This document shows, one piece after another, positions 1 through 6,482 of a stretch of DNA of 20,575 nt (within the stretch, counting starts at the first letter, position 1; every line of letters begins with the position of its first letter). The stretch lies in contig PHAF01000016.1 in the NCBI GenBank assembly GCA_002841605.1, positions 1 through 20,575 of the forward strand, read 5' to 3'. A program made the position numbers and the translations under genes. The notes below the pieces were generated by a model. That model was not told where the DNA came from, searched no databases, and saw only the letters and a list, made by a program, of their open reading frames with translations. This stretch comes from Firmicutes bacterium HGW-Firmicutes-10. GTDB taxonomy: Bacteria; Bacillota_I; Bacilli_A; Erysipelotrichales; Erysipelotrichaceae.

Positions 1-21
1 CTAAGGGGTTACTTGAAATTC

Positions 22-52
22 GCTCCTTGATGACCTCACGGGATCAATTTAA
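22..52 (-). promoter_or_regulatory. PyrR-binding RNA hairpin (pyr attenuator leader)
   Basis: Read on the minus strand, positions 45 to 32 give GATCCCGTGAGGTC, close to the PyrR-binding consensus ARUCCNGNGAGGYU. It is flanked by CTTTAAA upstream and AAGGAG downstream, as in known pyr leaders. TTGAT (47-43) pairs with ATCAA (31-27). The two departures from consensus (A to G at the first base, U to C at the last) preserve pairing across the stem. PyrR with bound UMP stabilises this hairpin and so favours termination of pyrimidine genes. The controlled gene would lie left of position 1. The attenuator terminator is also out of view, so the call rests on this hairpin and on the promoter just upstream. 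Confidence 0.75.
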
Positions 53-70
53 AGGACCTATGCTGTGGTT

Positions 71-98
71 ATTATATCACACAAGAAGCGATGTGCAA
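71..98 (-). promoter_or_regulatory. Promoter for the PyrR-type leader
   Basis: On the minus strand TTGCAC (98-93) and TATAAT (76-71) are separated by 16 bases, a good vegetative sigma factor promoter. Transcription would start near 64 and run left into the PyrR-type hairpin and out of the window. It begins within about 40 bases of the metQ stop codon. I see no terminator between metQ and this promoter, so some methionine operon transcripts may read into the pyr leader. Confidence 0.7.
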
Positions 99-112
99 GC
101 AGAAATTCAGAT

Positions 113-919
113 TTATTCTAAAACTGAAATCACGGTCGGATAGAAGGTTTCCTCGATATACTTCTTAACAGCCGCGGATGAAAGAGCTTGGATCAAGATT
201 TTTGTTTTCTCGGCATTTTCCTTACCGGTTTGAACGACGATGATGTTGGCAAAGGTTTGTGCCGCAATGGAATCCTTATCTTCTGTAAGCAATACTTTAC
301 TAGCAATATTTGCTCCTAAAGCATAATTGCCGTTGATAACAGCAAAATTGACATCGACCAGCGTTTGAGCCAGTAAGGCTGCTTCGATTTCCACAAACTG
401 TAAGTTGTAGGGGTTTTGATCGATATCCAGCGGTGTGACGTTAGCGTCCGCACCACCTTTTAAGGTGATGTAGCCATTGTCAGCCAACAAGCGCAATGCG
501 CGTGCTTCATTGGTCGGATCATTGGGGATGGCTACGGTTGCACCACCGGCTTTTAATCCATCCAAATTCGCAGATTTGCCCGGATATAAACCCAAAGGTT
601 CAAAATGCACGGCTAATACAGATGAAAGTTTTGTGCCTTTTTCATTATTGAATTTTGTCAGATATGGCACGTGTTGGAAGTAGTTGGCATCCAAATCGCC
701 GGCATCCAACGCGGTATTCGGTAAAATATAGTCGGTAAATTCGATGATTTCCAAAGTATAACCAAGCTTAGCGACTTCAGCTTTGGCAACTTCCAGAATC
801 AGTGAGTGTGGGGTTGGGGATGCGCCTACACGAATGACTTTGTCCTCTTTTTCTTGGGCATTGGTACATCCGGTCAGTACGATCAGTGTTAATAAAGCAA
901 TCAGTAAATTCTTTTTCAT
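113..919 (-). CDS. metQ: Methionine ABC transporter substrate-binding lipoprotein MetQ
   Basis: This is the extracellular methionine-binding lipoprotein of a MetNIQ importer, belonging to the NlpA/MetQ family. The 268-residue product starts with a basic, hydrophobic signal peptide ending in the lipobox LTGC, with the lipidated cysteine at residue 18. The mature part opens with the family pattern IRVGASPTPHS and contains the conserved region DANYFQHVPYL. An AGAGGA ribosome binding site lies six bases before the ATG. It is the last gene of metN-metI-metQ, 18 bases after metI. NlpA-family proteins can bind other substrates, but the methionine-type T-box upstream supports methionine. The order and full family length indicate an intact operon. 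Confidence 0.93.
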   Translation of the reverse strand: MKKNLLIALLTLIVLTGCTNAQEKEDKVIRVGASPTPHSLILEVAKAEVAKLGYTLEIIEFTDYILPNTALDAGDLDANYFQHVPYLTKFNNEKGTKLSSVLAVHFEPLGLYPGKSANLDGLKAGGATVAIPNDPTNEARALRLLADNGYITLKGGADANVTPLDIDQNPYNLQFVEIEAALLAQTLVDVNFAVINGNYALGANIASKVLLTEDKDSIAAQTFANIIVVQTGKENAEKTKILIQALSSAAVKKYIEETFYPTVISVLE

Positions 920-937
920 GTTTTTTCCTCTTTCCTA

Positions 938-1585
938 CTACGCCCGGCGTCGATCCAGCCGGTTGGCGATAAAATTAAAACTACTTTGAATCAGTTGCAC
1001 CATGATGATCATGATGACGATCGTCAACAACATGACATCGGTCTGATAGCGGTGTAAGCCATAGCGAATCGCGATATCGCCAAGACCACCGCCACCGACG
1101 ACACCGGCCATCGCCGCATAGCCCACCAACGTGATCATCGTCAATGAAACCAGGCGGATCAGTGCAGGAACCGATTCGACCAAATACACTTTAACAACGA
1201 TTTGCCACGGGGTTGCTCCCATGGTGATCGCTGCCTTTATCAAACCCTCATCCACTTCGGCTAACGCTGATTCGACCAGTCGTGCCACAAAAGGAATCGC
1301 TCCGACGACCAAAGCAACGATGGAAGCTTCAACGCCGTATGAACGCCCGACGATCAGTCGGGTAAAGGGAAATAAAGCAATAATCAAAATAATAAACGGG
1401 ATGGAACGGACCGTATTGACGATACCGCTGAGCATTTTTTCGCCATAAACAAATGGCGCAATTCCATCTTTCTTCCAAATCGTCAGAAATACTCCGATCG
1501 GTAAGCCGCCAATCAATGCAAACAACGTGGACATCGAAACGATATACAACGTATCAAACGTCCCTTTTATAAGCAGATTGGTCAT
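938..1585 (-). CDS. metI: Methionine ABC transporter permease MetI
   Basis: This is the membrane-spanning permease of the methionine importer, 215 residues with about five predicted hydrophobic helices, the usual MetI size. The cytoplasmic EAA-type coupling loop is visible around residues 120-145 (the segment containing AAITMGATPWQIV), which contacts the MetN ATPase. The family signature MAGVVGGGGLGDIAIRYG follows. Its ATG overlaps the metN stop codon in an ATGA arrangement, and an AGGAGGG site lies inside the end of metN, so the two are probably translationally coupled. It ends with two tandem TAG triplets. Confidence 0.94.
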   Translation of the reverse strand: MTNLLIKGTFDTLYIVSMSTLFALIGGLPIGVFLTIWKKDGIAPFVYGEKMLSGIVNTVRSIPFIILIIALFPFTRLIVGRSYGVEASIVALVVGAIPFVARLVESALAEVDEGLIKAAITMGATPWQIVVKVYLVESVPALIRLVSLTMITLVGYAAMAGVVGGGGLGDIAIRYGLHRYQTDVMLLTIVIMIIMVQLIQSSFNFIANRLDRRRA

Positions 1586-2328
1586 AACAGACCCTCCTGA
1601 TAGCTCAACAGCAATTTTGTCATATCATGTTTGGGTGAAGCAAACACTTCACGGACAGAACCATCTTCCACAAATGAACCTTCATTCATCACGATCACCC
1701 GCTTACAGACGGCTTTAACTACAGAAAGTTCATGCGTGATGATGACGATGGTCACATTCGTTTTACGATGGATTTCAACCAATAAATCCAAAATCGACTT
1801 TGTGGTGATGACATCCAGTGCACTGGTAGGTTCATCACACAAAAGCAGAGACGGTGAGGTTGCCAGTGCCCGAGCGATAGCCACACGCTGTTTCTGACCG
1901 CCCGAAAGTTGAATCGGAAAGGCCTGTGCCTTACCGTTCAGTCCTACCAGAGAAATGAGTTCTTCGACCCGACTTTTAATCGCAGCTTTATCCATGTTCA
2001 CCAGTTGTAGTGGAAAAGCGATGTTTTCGAAGACATTTTTCTGTTCGAGCAGATGGTACCCTTGAAATACGATTCCCAACTGGCGTCGCATTCGTAACAG
2101 ATCCCGGCCTTTCAGTTTAAACAGATCCACATCATCCAGCCATATCGTTCCTTTATCCGGACGTTCGATCAGACTCAAATGACGAATCAGGGTGGACTTT
2201 CCGGCACCGCTTGAACCAATGATGCCTAAAAATTCGCCGTTGCTGATGGTTGCACTGACATCATTGAGTGCGACCAGCCGGCTATTCTCATTTTTGAAAG
2301 ATTTCGTTAAATTTTCGATTCGAATCAT
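1582..2328 (-). CDS. metN: Methionine ABC transporter ATPase MetN, short form
   Basis: This ATPase powers methionine import through MetI. The 248-residue protein has Walker A (GSSGAGKST, near residue 40), the signature LSGGQKQRVAIARAL, and Walker B with CDEPTSALD. The start chosen is the ATG at 2328, preceded by GGAGGG with four bases between. An in-frame TTG at 2340 lies on that ribosome binding site and is less likely. The protein ends soon after the nucleotide-binding domain, with LLLSYQEGLL, whereas typical MetN proteins run to about 340 residues with a C-terminal NIL/ACT-like methionine sensor. Here that sensor is absent. The following sequence is the overlapping metI, so no frameshifted remnant is apparent. 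Confidence 0.92.
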   Translation of the reverse strand: MIRIENLTKSFKNENSRLVALNDVSATISNGEFLGIIGSSGAGKSTLIRHLSLIERPDKGTIWLDDVDLFKLKGRDLLRMRRQLGIVFQGYHLLEQKNVFENIAFPLQLVNMDKAAIKSRVEELISLVGLNGKAQAFPIQLSGGQKQRVAIARALATSPSLLLCDEPTSALDVITTKSILDLLVEIHRKTNVTIVIITHELSVVKAVCKRVIVMNEGSFVEDGSVREVFASPKHDMTKLLLSYQEGLL

Positions 2329-2341
2329 CGTTCCCTCCAAT

Positions 2342-2371
2342 AAAAAAACTCCCGTCCGTAAAGGACGAGAG
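2342..2371 (-). terminator. T-box attenuator terminator
   Basis: On the minus strand CTCTCGTCC (2371-2363) pairs with GGACGGGAG (2357-2349) across a five-base loop, followed by seven U residues. The 5' arm overlaps the region that would pair with the T-box sequence in the antiterminator, as expected for tRNA-controlled attenuation. Confidence 0.88.
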
Positions 2372-2603
2372 TGCTCGTGTTACCACCTTTTTTCGCATAC
2401 CTATCACTAGATACACCTTTTCAAGTACGCCGGAATCCGGTATATACTATATCGCGTTAACGGGCGAAACCGTCATAGCCTAAGGGATTCCTTCGGTATG
2501 CAACTCCAAGACCATTGTTCGGAAGTTTCCGACTACCCTTTTTCAGCGTCCGGGCTCTCTGTGAAACTTTCACTTCCTACTTTTTCTCTTCAACGTTTTT
2601 ACG
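2342..2603 (-). promoter_or_regulatory. T-box leader, methionine type, controlling metNIQ
   Basis: This RNA leader senses uncharged tRNA and allows transcription of the transporter genes. Read on the minus strand it has the stem I GA-rich motif AGAGAG (2560-2555). A lower helix CGGACG/CGCCCG (2552-2547 with 2466-2461) and an upper helix AAGGG/CCCTT (2540-2536 with 2486-2482) enclose a loop whose 3' side carries ATG (2476-2474), the proposed methionine specifier. The T-box sequence GGTGGTAACACGAGC is at 2387-2373. Its UGGU would pair with an ACCA tRNA end. A terminator follows. The helices were folded by eye. The T-box identity is firm, the specifier assignment less so. Confidence 0.9.
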
Positions 2604-2609
2604 AGTGTA

Positions 2610-2637
2610 ATAATATCATATACCGAAAGTTTGTCAA
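2610..2637 (-). promoter_or_regulatory. Promoter of the metNIQ operon
   Basis: On the minus strand a perfect TTGACA (2637-2632) is followed after 16 bases by TATTAT (2615-2610). The predicted start near 2603 fits the beginning of the T-box stem I region. Confidence 0.75.
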
Positions 2638-2640
2638 TAC

Positions 2641-2913
2641 TAAACTTTACATTTAATAAATTGAACTCGACAGTTGTTTTTATTAACTCGATCCACGTGA
2701 GAAAATCTAAAATTTTCGTGTAGTCTAAAATTCATATCTTTCAATTAGCTCAATTTCTTAACATTCAATGTGCGACTGGATGTTTTACCTTTACACCCAC
2801 GTGTTTTGACTCTCATTCCAACATAACCCTGCACTTTTGTGCATTTTGACCAACCCTCTTTCAGGTTGTATAGTCACGATATCCAAACTTGCAATCACAT
2901 CAATCAATCTTGC
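2641..2913. other. Intergenic region between metN leader and MFS gene, no gene seen
   Basis: This AT-rich stretch separates two divergent promoters and contains no credible coding sequence. Visible items are two CACGTG palindromes (2694-2699 and 2798-2803), an inverted repeat TGCAC-TTTT-GTGCA at 2830-2843, and a short GAAAAT/ATTTTC repeat near 2702-2717. Any of these could be an operator, but none is recognised. The T-box leader and the transporter promoter account for the remainder of the gene-free interval. Confidence 0.5.
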
Positions 2914-2942
2914 TTGTCATTTGATTTTCTAGCACGTAAAAT
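2914..2942 (+). promoter_or_regulatory. Promoter of the MFS transporter gene
   Basis: TTGTCA (2914-2919) and TAAAAT (2937-2942) are separated by 17 bases. The predicted start near 2949 gives a leader of about 33 bases ending in AAAGGAG (2967-2973). Confidence 0.65.
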
Positions 2943-2981
2943 AGGCCCAGAGCCAGTTTTTTTGGCAAAGGAGCGTTTTGT

Positions 2982-4193
2982 ATGAGGAAATCTTTTAAAA
3001 GTTACGGGGTGTTGATGGGTGCCGTACTCATTCAATTGTGCATTGGCGGTATTTACACCTGGAGTTTGTTTAATCAGCCTTTGGCAGATGCATTCGGATG
3101 GAACAAATCCGATGTATTTCTGACATATTCCATTGCTATTTTCGTCTTTGCATTTGCTACGCTGTTTGCGGGCAGGCTTCAAGACCGCTTCGGCCCCAGA
3201 TTAGTGGCAACCATCGGTATATCATTATACAGCGGCGGATTGATGCTGACTTCCTTGGCCAGTGAACTGTGGCAGTTATACATCACCTACGGGATCATTG
3301 CCGGGGCAGGTGTCGGTTTTGTTTATGTATGTCCCCTATCCACGTTGGTCAAATGGTTTCCTAAGCGCAAAGGGATGATTACCGGTGTTGCCGTGGGAGC
3401 TTTTGGCTTGGGAAGTCTGGTATTTAAGTCAGCCATCCAGTATTTCATATCTACTCTCGGTGTTTCACAAACATTCTTTGCCCTTGGTTTGATAAGCGCG
3501 CTGATCGGTCTGATCGGAGCTTCGCTTCTGAGTGTGCCACCTGCCGTTATAAATGTAAAAGGTATGGCGAATGCAACGATCGATCGCCAGTTTGCTCCGG
3601 GGCAGATGGTCAAAACCCGCTCATTCGCTCTTATTTGGATCATGTTTTTGTTCGCCAGCACCAGTGGATTGCTTGTGATAGGTATGGCGAAGGACATCGG
3701 TGTACAGCTAGCCGGATTAAGTGAGGATGTCGCTGCCAATGCCGTAACGATCATTGCATTGTTCAATGCCGGCGGACGCATCGGTTGGGGTACTCTTTCC
3801 GATAAATTCGGACGAATCCGTGTCGTTTCAATCATGTTTTTAATGACAGCGGCCGCAATGACTGCGATCAGTATCTTAACTTTATCCTATATCACCTTCT
3901 TCATTTCCCTGGCCATCATTGCCTTTTGTTTCGGTGGTTTTCTCGCTGTCTTTCCGACCATCACCAATGAGTATTTTGGTGTTAAAAACCTAGGTGCCAA
4001 CTATGGCATCGTATATCAGGCTTATGGTTTGGCGGCACTGATGGGACCGCTGATCGTCTCTGCTCTTGGAAGTCTTAAAATGACCTTTCTGATTGCTGCC
4101 GTTTTAGCCGTTTTGGGTGCCATGCTCACCCGGATTACGCCTCGTCCTGATATCAGCGAAAGTTCATCCGGAGTATTGTCTTCACAGAATTAA
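2982..4193 (+). CDS. MFS transporter, oxalate/formate antiporter (OFA) family
   Basis: This 403-residue, roughly 12-helix membrane transporter most resembles the OFA branch of the major facilitator superfamily. Family traits seen are the opening CIGGIYTWSLFNQPL in helix 1, the loop 2-3 motif GRLQDRFGPR, and the repeat of that motif in loop 8-9 (GWGTLSDKFGRIR). The start has AAAGGAG eight bases upstream. It forms a single-gene unit with its own promoter and terminator. The substrate is unknown. In the helix 11 segment (YGIVYQAYGLAALMGP) I see no lysine at the place where OxlT has an oxalate-binding one, judged by eye, so oxalate is not supported. Many OFA proteins carry other monocarboxylates. 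Confidence 0.85.
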   Translation: MRKSFKSYGVLMGAVLIQLCIGGIYTWSLFNQPLADAFGWNKSDVFLTYSIAIFVFAFATLFAGRLQDRFGPRLVATIGISLYSGGLMLTSLASELWQLYITYGIIAGAGVGFVYVCPLSTLVKWFPKRKGMITGVAVGAFGLGSLVFKSAIQYFISTLGVSQTFFALGLISALIGLIGASLLSVPPAVINVKGMANATIDRQFAPGQMVKTRSFALIWIMFLFASTSGLLVIGMAKDIGVQLAGLSEDVAANAVTIIALFNAGGRIGWGTLSDKFGRIRVVSIMFLMTAAAMTAISILTLSYITFFISLAIIAFCFGGFLAVFPTITNEYFGVKNLGANYGIVYQAYGLAALMGPLIVSALGSLKMTFLIAAVLAVLGAMLTRITPRPDISESSSGVLSSQN

Positions 4194-4200
4194 CTGAATT

Positions 4201-4222
4201 GGCGGAATATCCGCCTTTTTTT
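4201..4222 (+). terminator. Terminator of the MFS transporter gene
   Basis: GGCGGA pairs with TCCGCC across a three-base loop and is followed by seven T residues. It begins seven bases after the stop codon. Confidence 0.9.
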
Positions 4223-4225
4223 GTC

Positions 4226-4249
4226 AAAAAAACTCCGGAGAACCGGAGT
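4226..4249 (-). terminator. Terminator of the PHP phosphoesterase gene
   Basis: On the minus strand ACTCCGG pairs with CCGGAGT across a TTCT loop, followed by a run of U. It stands back to back with the terminator of the convergent transporter gene. Confidence 0.9.
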
Positions 4250-4256
4250 CAGATAA

Positions 4257-4976
4257 CTATTGGAATATTTTCGGTAAGAACTGCTTAAGCTTGTCTATCT
4301 GATGATTGACCACCAGTTCCATCGGGAATTCACATTCTTCAACGATTTGCTTGCAATAAGTGAAATTACCGACATCAAAACTGACATGAGCATCTGAACC
4401 GAAAATCACATGAGTGTTGTGTAGTTTGCAGGCAGCCAGCAACTGCTTGATCACTGTTTTGCTGTTGGATCTGGCTGAATAGCCATTCATCGAGGAGTTG
4501 TTGATTTCCAGCAGCACATTGTGCTCTTTGGCCGCATAAGCCAAAGCATCGTAGTCCAACGGATAACGTTCGTCATCCGGATGTCCGATCACTTGAATGC
4601 CTTCGATATCCATGACTTTGATCAGTGTTTCCGTGTTGGTTTTGATATCCCCAAACGGAATGCATGGCGGATGCAGAGATGCAATCGCATACTCGCATAT
4701 ATCCAATGTCCGTTGATCGACATCGATGGTCCCCTGATGGTCCATGATATTTACTTCAATCCCTCTTAAGACCCGGACCCCTTCAATTTCCTTGGGTAGT
4801 ATCCGCATGTTGAGAAAATGAAATAAATGCGCTCCACCGGGCATTCCGGGTCCGTGATCACTGATTCCGACCATCGGCAAATGGATGCTCTTGGCATATT
4901 GTATGACTTCCTGCAGCGTGCTGTACGCGTGTCCGCTGGAAATCGTATGTACGTGTAAATCAATAATTTGTTTCAT
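4257..4976 (-). CDS. PHP-domain phosphoesterase, YcdX-like
   Basis: This is a polymerase-and-histidinol-phosphatase (PHP) fold metal-dependent phosphoesterase of 239 residues, the usual length of YcdX-type proteins. Metal-binding motifs are all present: HVH (residues 8 and 10), DHG (40-41), E74 in RGIEVN, H102 in SLHPP, GHPDDERYP (131-139), and SDAH (194-197). The start is the ATG at 4976, preceded by GGAGGA. An in-frame TTG further upstream lies before that site and was discarded. It is a single-gene unit, divergent from the HAD phosphatase gene. The natural substrate is unknown. Histidinol phosphatase is possible, but no histidine gene is nearby. Confidence 0.85.
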   Translation of the reverse strand: MKQIIDLHVHTISSGHAYSTLQEVIQYAKSIHLPMVGISDHGPGMPGGAHLFHFLNMRILPKEIEGVRVLRGIEVNIMDHQGTIDVDQRTLDICEYAIASLHPPCIPFGDIKTNTETLIKVMDIEGIQVIGHPDDERYPLDYDALAYAAKEHNVLLEINNSSMNGYSARSNSKTVIKQLLAACKLHNTHVIFGSDAHVSFDVGNFTYCKQIVEECEFPMELVVNHQIDKLKQFLPKIFQ

Positions 4977-5084
4977 AAATTCCTCCGACAAAACCAGTAT
5001 ACACTGTTTTCAGATATTTTAAAAACATCTGTCAAAAGTAATCGCTTACAAAGTTCAAATTGTGGCAATCGCTATTATTTATCG

Positions 5085-5090
5085 TATAAT
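5085..5090 (+). promoter_or_regulatory. Probable -10 element of the HAD gene
   Basis: A perfect TATAAT lies 18 bases before the ATG. The -35 is weak: TTGTGG at 5060-5065 would need a 19-base spacer. Transcription would start about at the ribosome binding site GAGGTGA, giving a very short leader. Confidence 0.5.
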
Positions 5091-5108
5091 GAACATTGAG
5101 GTGAACGT

Positions 5109-5888
5109 ATGAATGAAACAAAAGCGATTTTCTTTGATGTCGATGGGACGCTTCTCGATTCTAAGACACACATCGTCCCCGCTTCAACGATAGAGACCTT
5201 GAAAATATTGAGGCAGCGCGGCCATAAAATAGCGATTTCAACCGGAAGAAACTTTGAGGCCTGCCAACAAGCCAAAGTCACTTCGATCATCGATTGGGAT
5301 GGTTATGTGACCAGTAACGGACAGCAGCTGTATGATCAAAATCAGCAAAGCATTTATCAGTATGCGATGGATCCGGCTACTGTTAGGCAAATCGAGGAAA
5401 TCGTTGTGGAAGACGGATTGAATATCCAATTCAAGTCACAGCCTGATTTTATGCGGTTTGAAGCGGATGAAAATGTAAAAGCCGCTCATGATTTTTTTAA
5501 ACTACCCTATCCGACATTGGTAAAACCCTATCAAGAAGAAGATATCACCATGATATTGGTCTATGCTCCTAAAGGATATGATTATCAAAAGTTTATGAAA
5601 CTTAATGGAACGTTAGTTATGCCCGGTGAATCCAATTACGCAGATATCGTCAGTGACAGTCATTCAAAATATACCGGTATCAAACATTTTTTGAGAAAGT
5701 GGGACATGCCGGAATCTTATATAGCATTTGGCGATTCTCTCAACGATATGGAAATGTTTCTTCATGCCGATATCAGTATTGCTATGGGCAATGGCAATGC
5801 ATTTTTAAAAGAAAAGGCGACCATGATTACCGATTCGGTCCTTGAAGATGGAATCTATCATGCCTGTAAAATATTAAACCTGATCTGA
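5109..5888 (+). CDS. Cof-type HAD-superfamily phosphatase
   Basis: This is a cytoplasmic sugar-phosphate or cofactor phosphatase of the HAD-IIB (Cof/YidA-like) group, 259 residues. Motif I is FFDVDGTLLD with nucleophile D10 and acid D12. Motif II is STGR (44-47). A lysine in SKYTGI (K187) serves as motif III, and motif IV is FGDSLNDMEM with D209 and D213. The C2-type cap lies between motifs II and III. The start is supported by GAGGTGA. It is transcribed alone, divergent from the PHP gene and convergent with the 153-residue gene. Substrates of this group are broad and cannot be read from sequence. Confidence 0.9.
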   Translation: MNETKAIFFDVDGTLLDSKTHIVPASTIETLKILRQRGHKIAISTGRNFEACQQAKVTSIIDWDGYVTSNGQQLYDQNQQSIYQYAMDPATVRQIEEIVVEDGLNIQFKSQPDFMRFEADENVKAAHDFFKLPYPTLVKPYQEEDITMILVYAPKGYDYQKFMKLNGTLVMPGESNYADIVSDSHSKYTGIKHFLRKWDMPESYIAFGDSLNDMEMFLHADISIAMGNGNAFLKEKATMITDSVLEDGIYHACKILNLI

Positions 5889-5895
5889 TTTATTT

Positions 5896-5918
5896 GACCC
5901 GTTTGGGTCTTTTCTTTT
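5896..5918 (+). terminator. Terminator of the HAD gene
   Basis: GACCC pairs with GGGTC across a GTTT loop, then TTTTCTTTT. It starts seven bases after the stop codon. Confidence 0.8.
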
Positions 5919-5920
5919 AT

Positions 5921-5940
5921 AAAAAAACGGCATTGCCGTT
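5921..5940 (-). terminator. Terminator of the 153-residue gene, overlapping its stop codon
   Basis: On the minus strand AACGGC (5940-5935) pairs with GCCGTT (5931-5926) across a three-base loop, followed by a U run. The first two stem bases are the last two bases of the TAA stop codon. Confidence 0.85.
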
Positions 5941-6400
5941 AATTTAATCCATCTTTTTCTTTTTCTGTACCCCAAATAAGCAGTTGTTTCAGTTCTTCAA
6001 TGAGCATATCATCAAGTTCGCCATTATAATCCGCAAATTCCTCTTCCGCAAAAATATCAAACAACATATAGGAAACCCGACATCGGTTGACTTTTTCAAC
6101 GACCGCAACGGTCCCTTCGATCGGTACGATCGTAAGTTCACCAACGGAAAGATAGTTACTGTGAAGATTCACGGTCATTTCACTGACTTGATATTGACCC
6201 GGCATATCCAAAATCCGGATTTCCGGATGTTTTAACTGTTCGATAAACTGATGCATCGTCAATCGCAGTCCATCCTGCATTCCGCTGACCGCGATTGCCA
6301 GTGGCGGATTTTGATTTATAAACCGGATGAGCCGCTGACGTACTTGAGTACATCGATAGCTTGCCGTGAAAACATTGGCTTTAACATACAAAAGTTTCAT
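5939..6400 (-). CDS. Hypothetical protein, 153 residues
   Basis: I do not recognise this protein. It has no signal peptide or membrane segment and seems cytoplasmic. The N-terminal half is basic (several R and K around residues 15-25) and the last third is acidic, with clusters such as FAEEEFADYNGELDD. It looks like a real gene: ATG preceded by AGGAGG, a promoter with 17-base spacing, and its own terminator fused to the stop codon. It lies downstream of ftsA-ftsZ on the same strand, but is separated from them by the ftsZ terminator, so it is not clearly a division gene. The middle (residues about 80-125) is rich in short alternating hydrophobic stretches and may be a beta-sheet fold. Confidence 0.75.
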   Translation of the reverse strand: MKLLYVKANVFTASYRCTQVRQRLIRFINQNPPLAIAVSGMQDGLRLTMHQFIEQLKHPEIRILDMPGQYQVSEMTVNLHSNYLSVGELTIVPIEGTVAVVEKVNRCRVSYMLFDIFAEEEFADYNGELDDMLIEELKQLLIWGTEKEKDGLN

Positions 6401-6418
6401 AATCTCCTCCTGAAAAGT

Positions 6419-6447
6419 ATTTTACCAATGTTCACTTAAATAAACAA
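6419..6447 (-). promoter_or_regulatory. Promoter of the 153-residue gene
   Basis: On the minus strand TTGTTT (6447-6442) and TAAAAT (6424-6419) are 17 bases apart, located just before the AGGAGG ribosome binding site. The leader would be very short. Confidence 0.6.
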
Positions 6448-6460
6448 AGCATATGCAATG

Positions 6461-6481
6461 AAAAAAAAGGGCTTTCGCCCT
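6461..6481 (-). terminator. Terminator of the ftsA-ftsZ operon
   Basis: On the minus strand AGGGC pairs with GCCCT across a GAAA tetraloop, followed by a long U run. It starts one base after the ftsZ stop codon. Confidence 0.9.
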
Positions 6482-6482
6482 G

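Noticed and set aside
2769..2810. Tiny frame MCDWMFYLYTHVF before the MFS gene, considered as a leader peptide
   Set aside because: There is no ribosome binding site, and it lies upstream of the predicted transporter promoter.
2939..2973. Possible small hairpin (GCCA/TGGC) over the MFS ribosome binding site, considered as a riboswitch
   Set aside because: The stem is only four base pairs, and the leader of about 33 bases is too short for a known riboswitch.
2904..3182. 92-codon open frame on the minus strand crossing the MFS start
   Set aside because: It covers the transporter promoter and first codons antisense, with no start signal or recognised domain.
3323..3835. 170-codon open frame on the minus strand
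   Set aside because: It is antisense to the MFS transporter, with no start signals and no family resemblance.
4984..5040. TTGACA on the minus strand near 5030-5035 as a promoter for the PHP gene
   Set aside because: No -10 element lies 16-18 bases from it. A TATACT at 5001-4996 exists, but it is 28 bases away and lacks its own -35, so I could not define a promoter.
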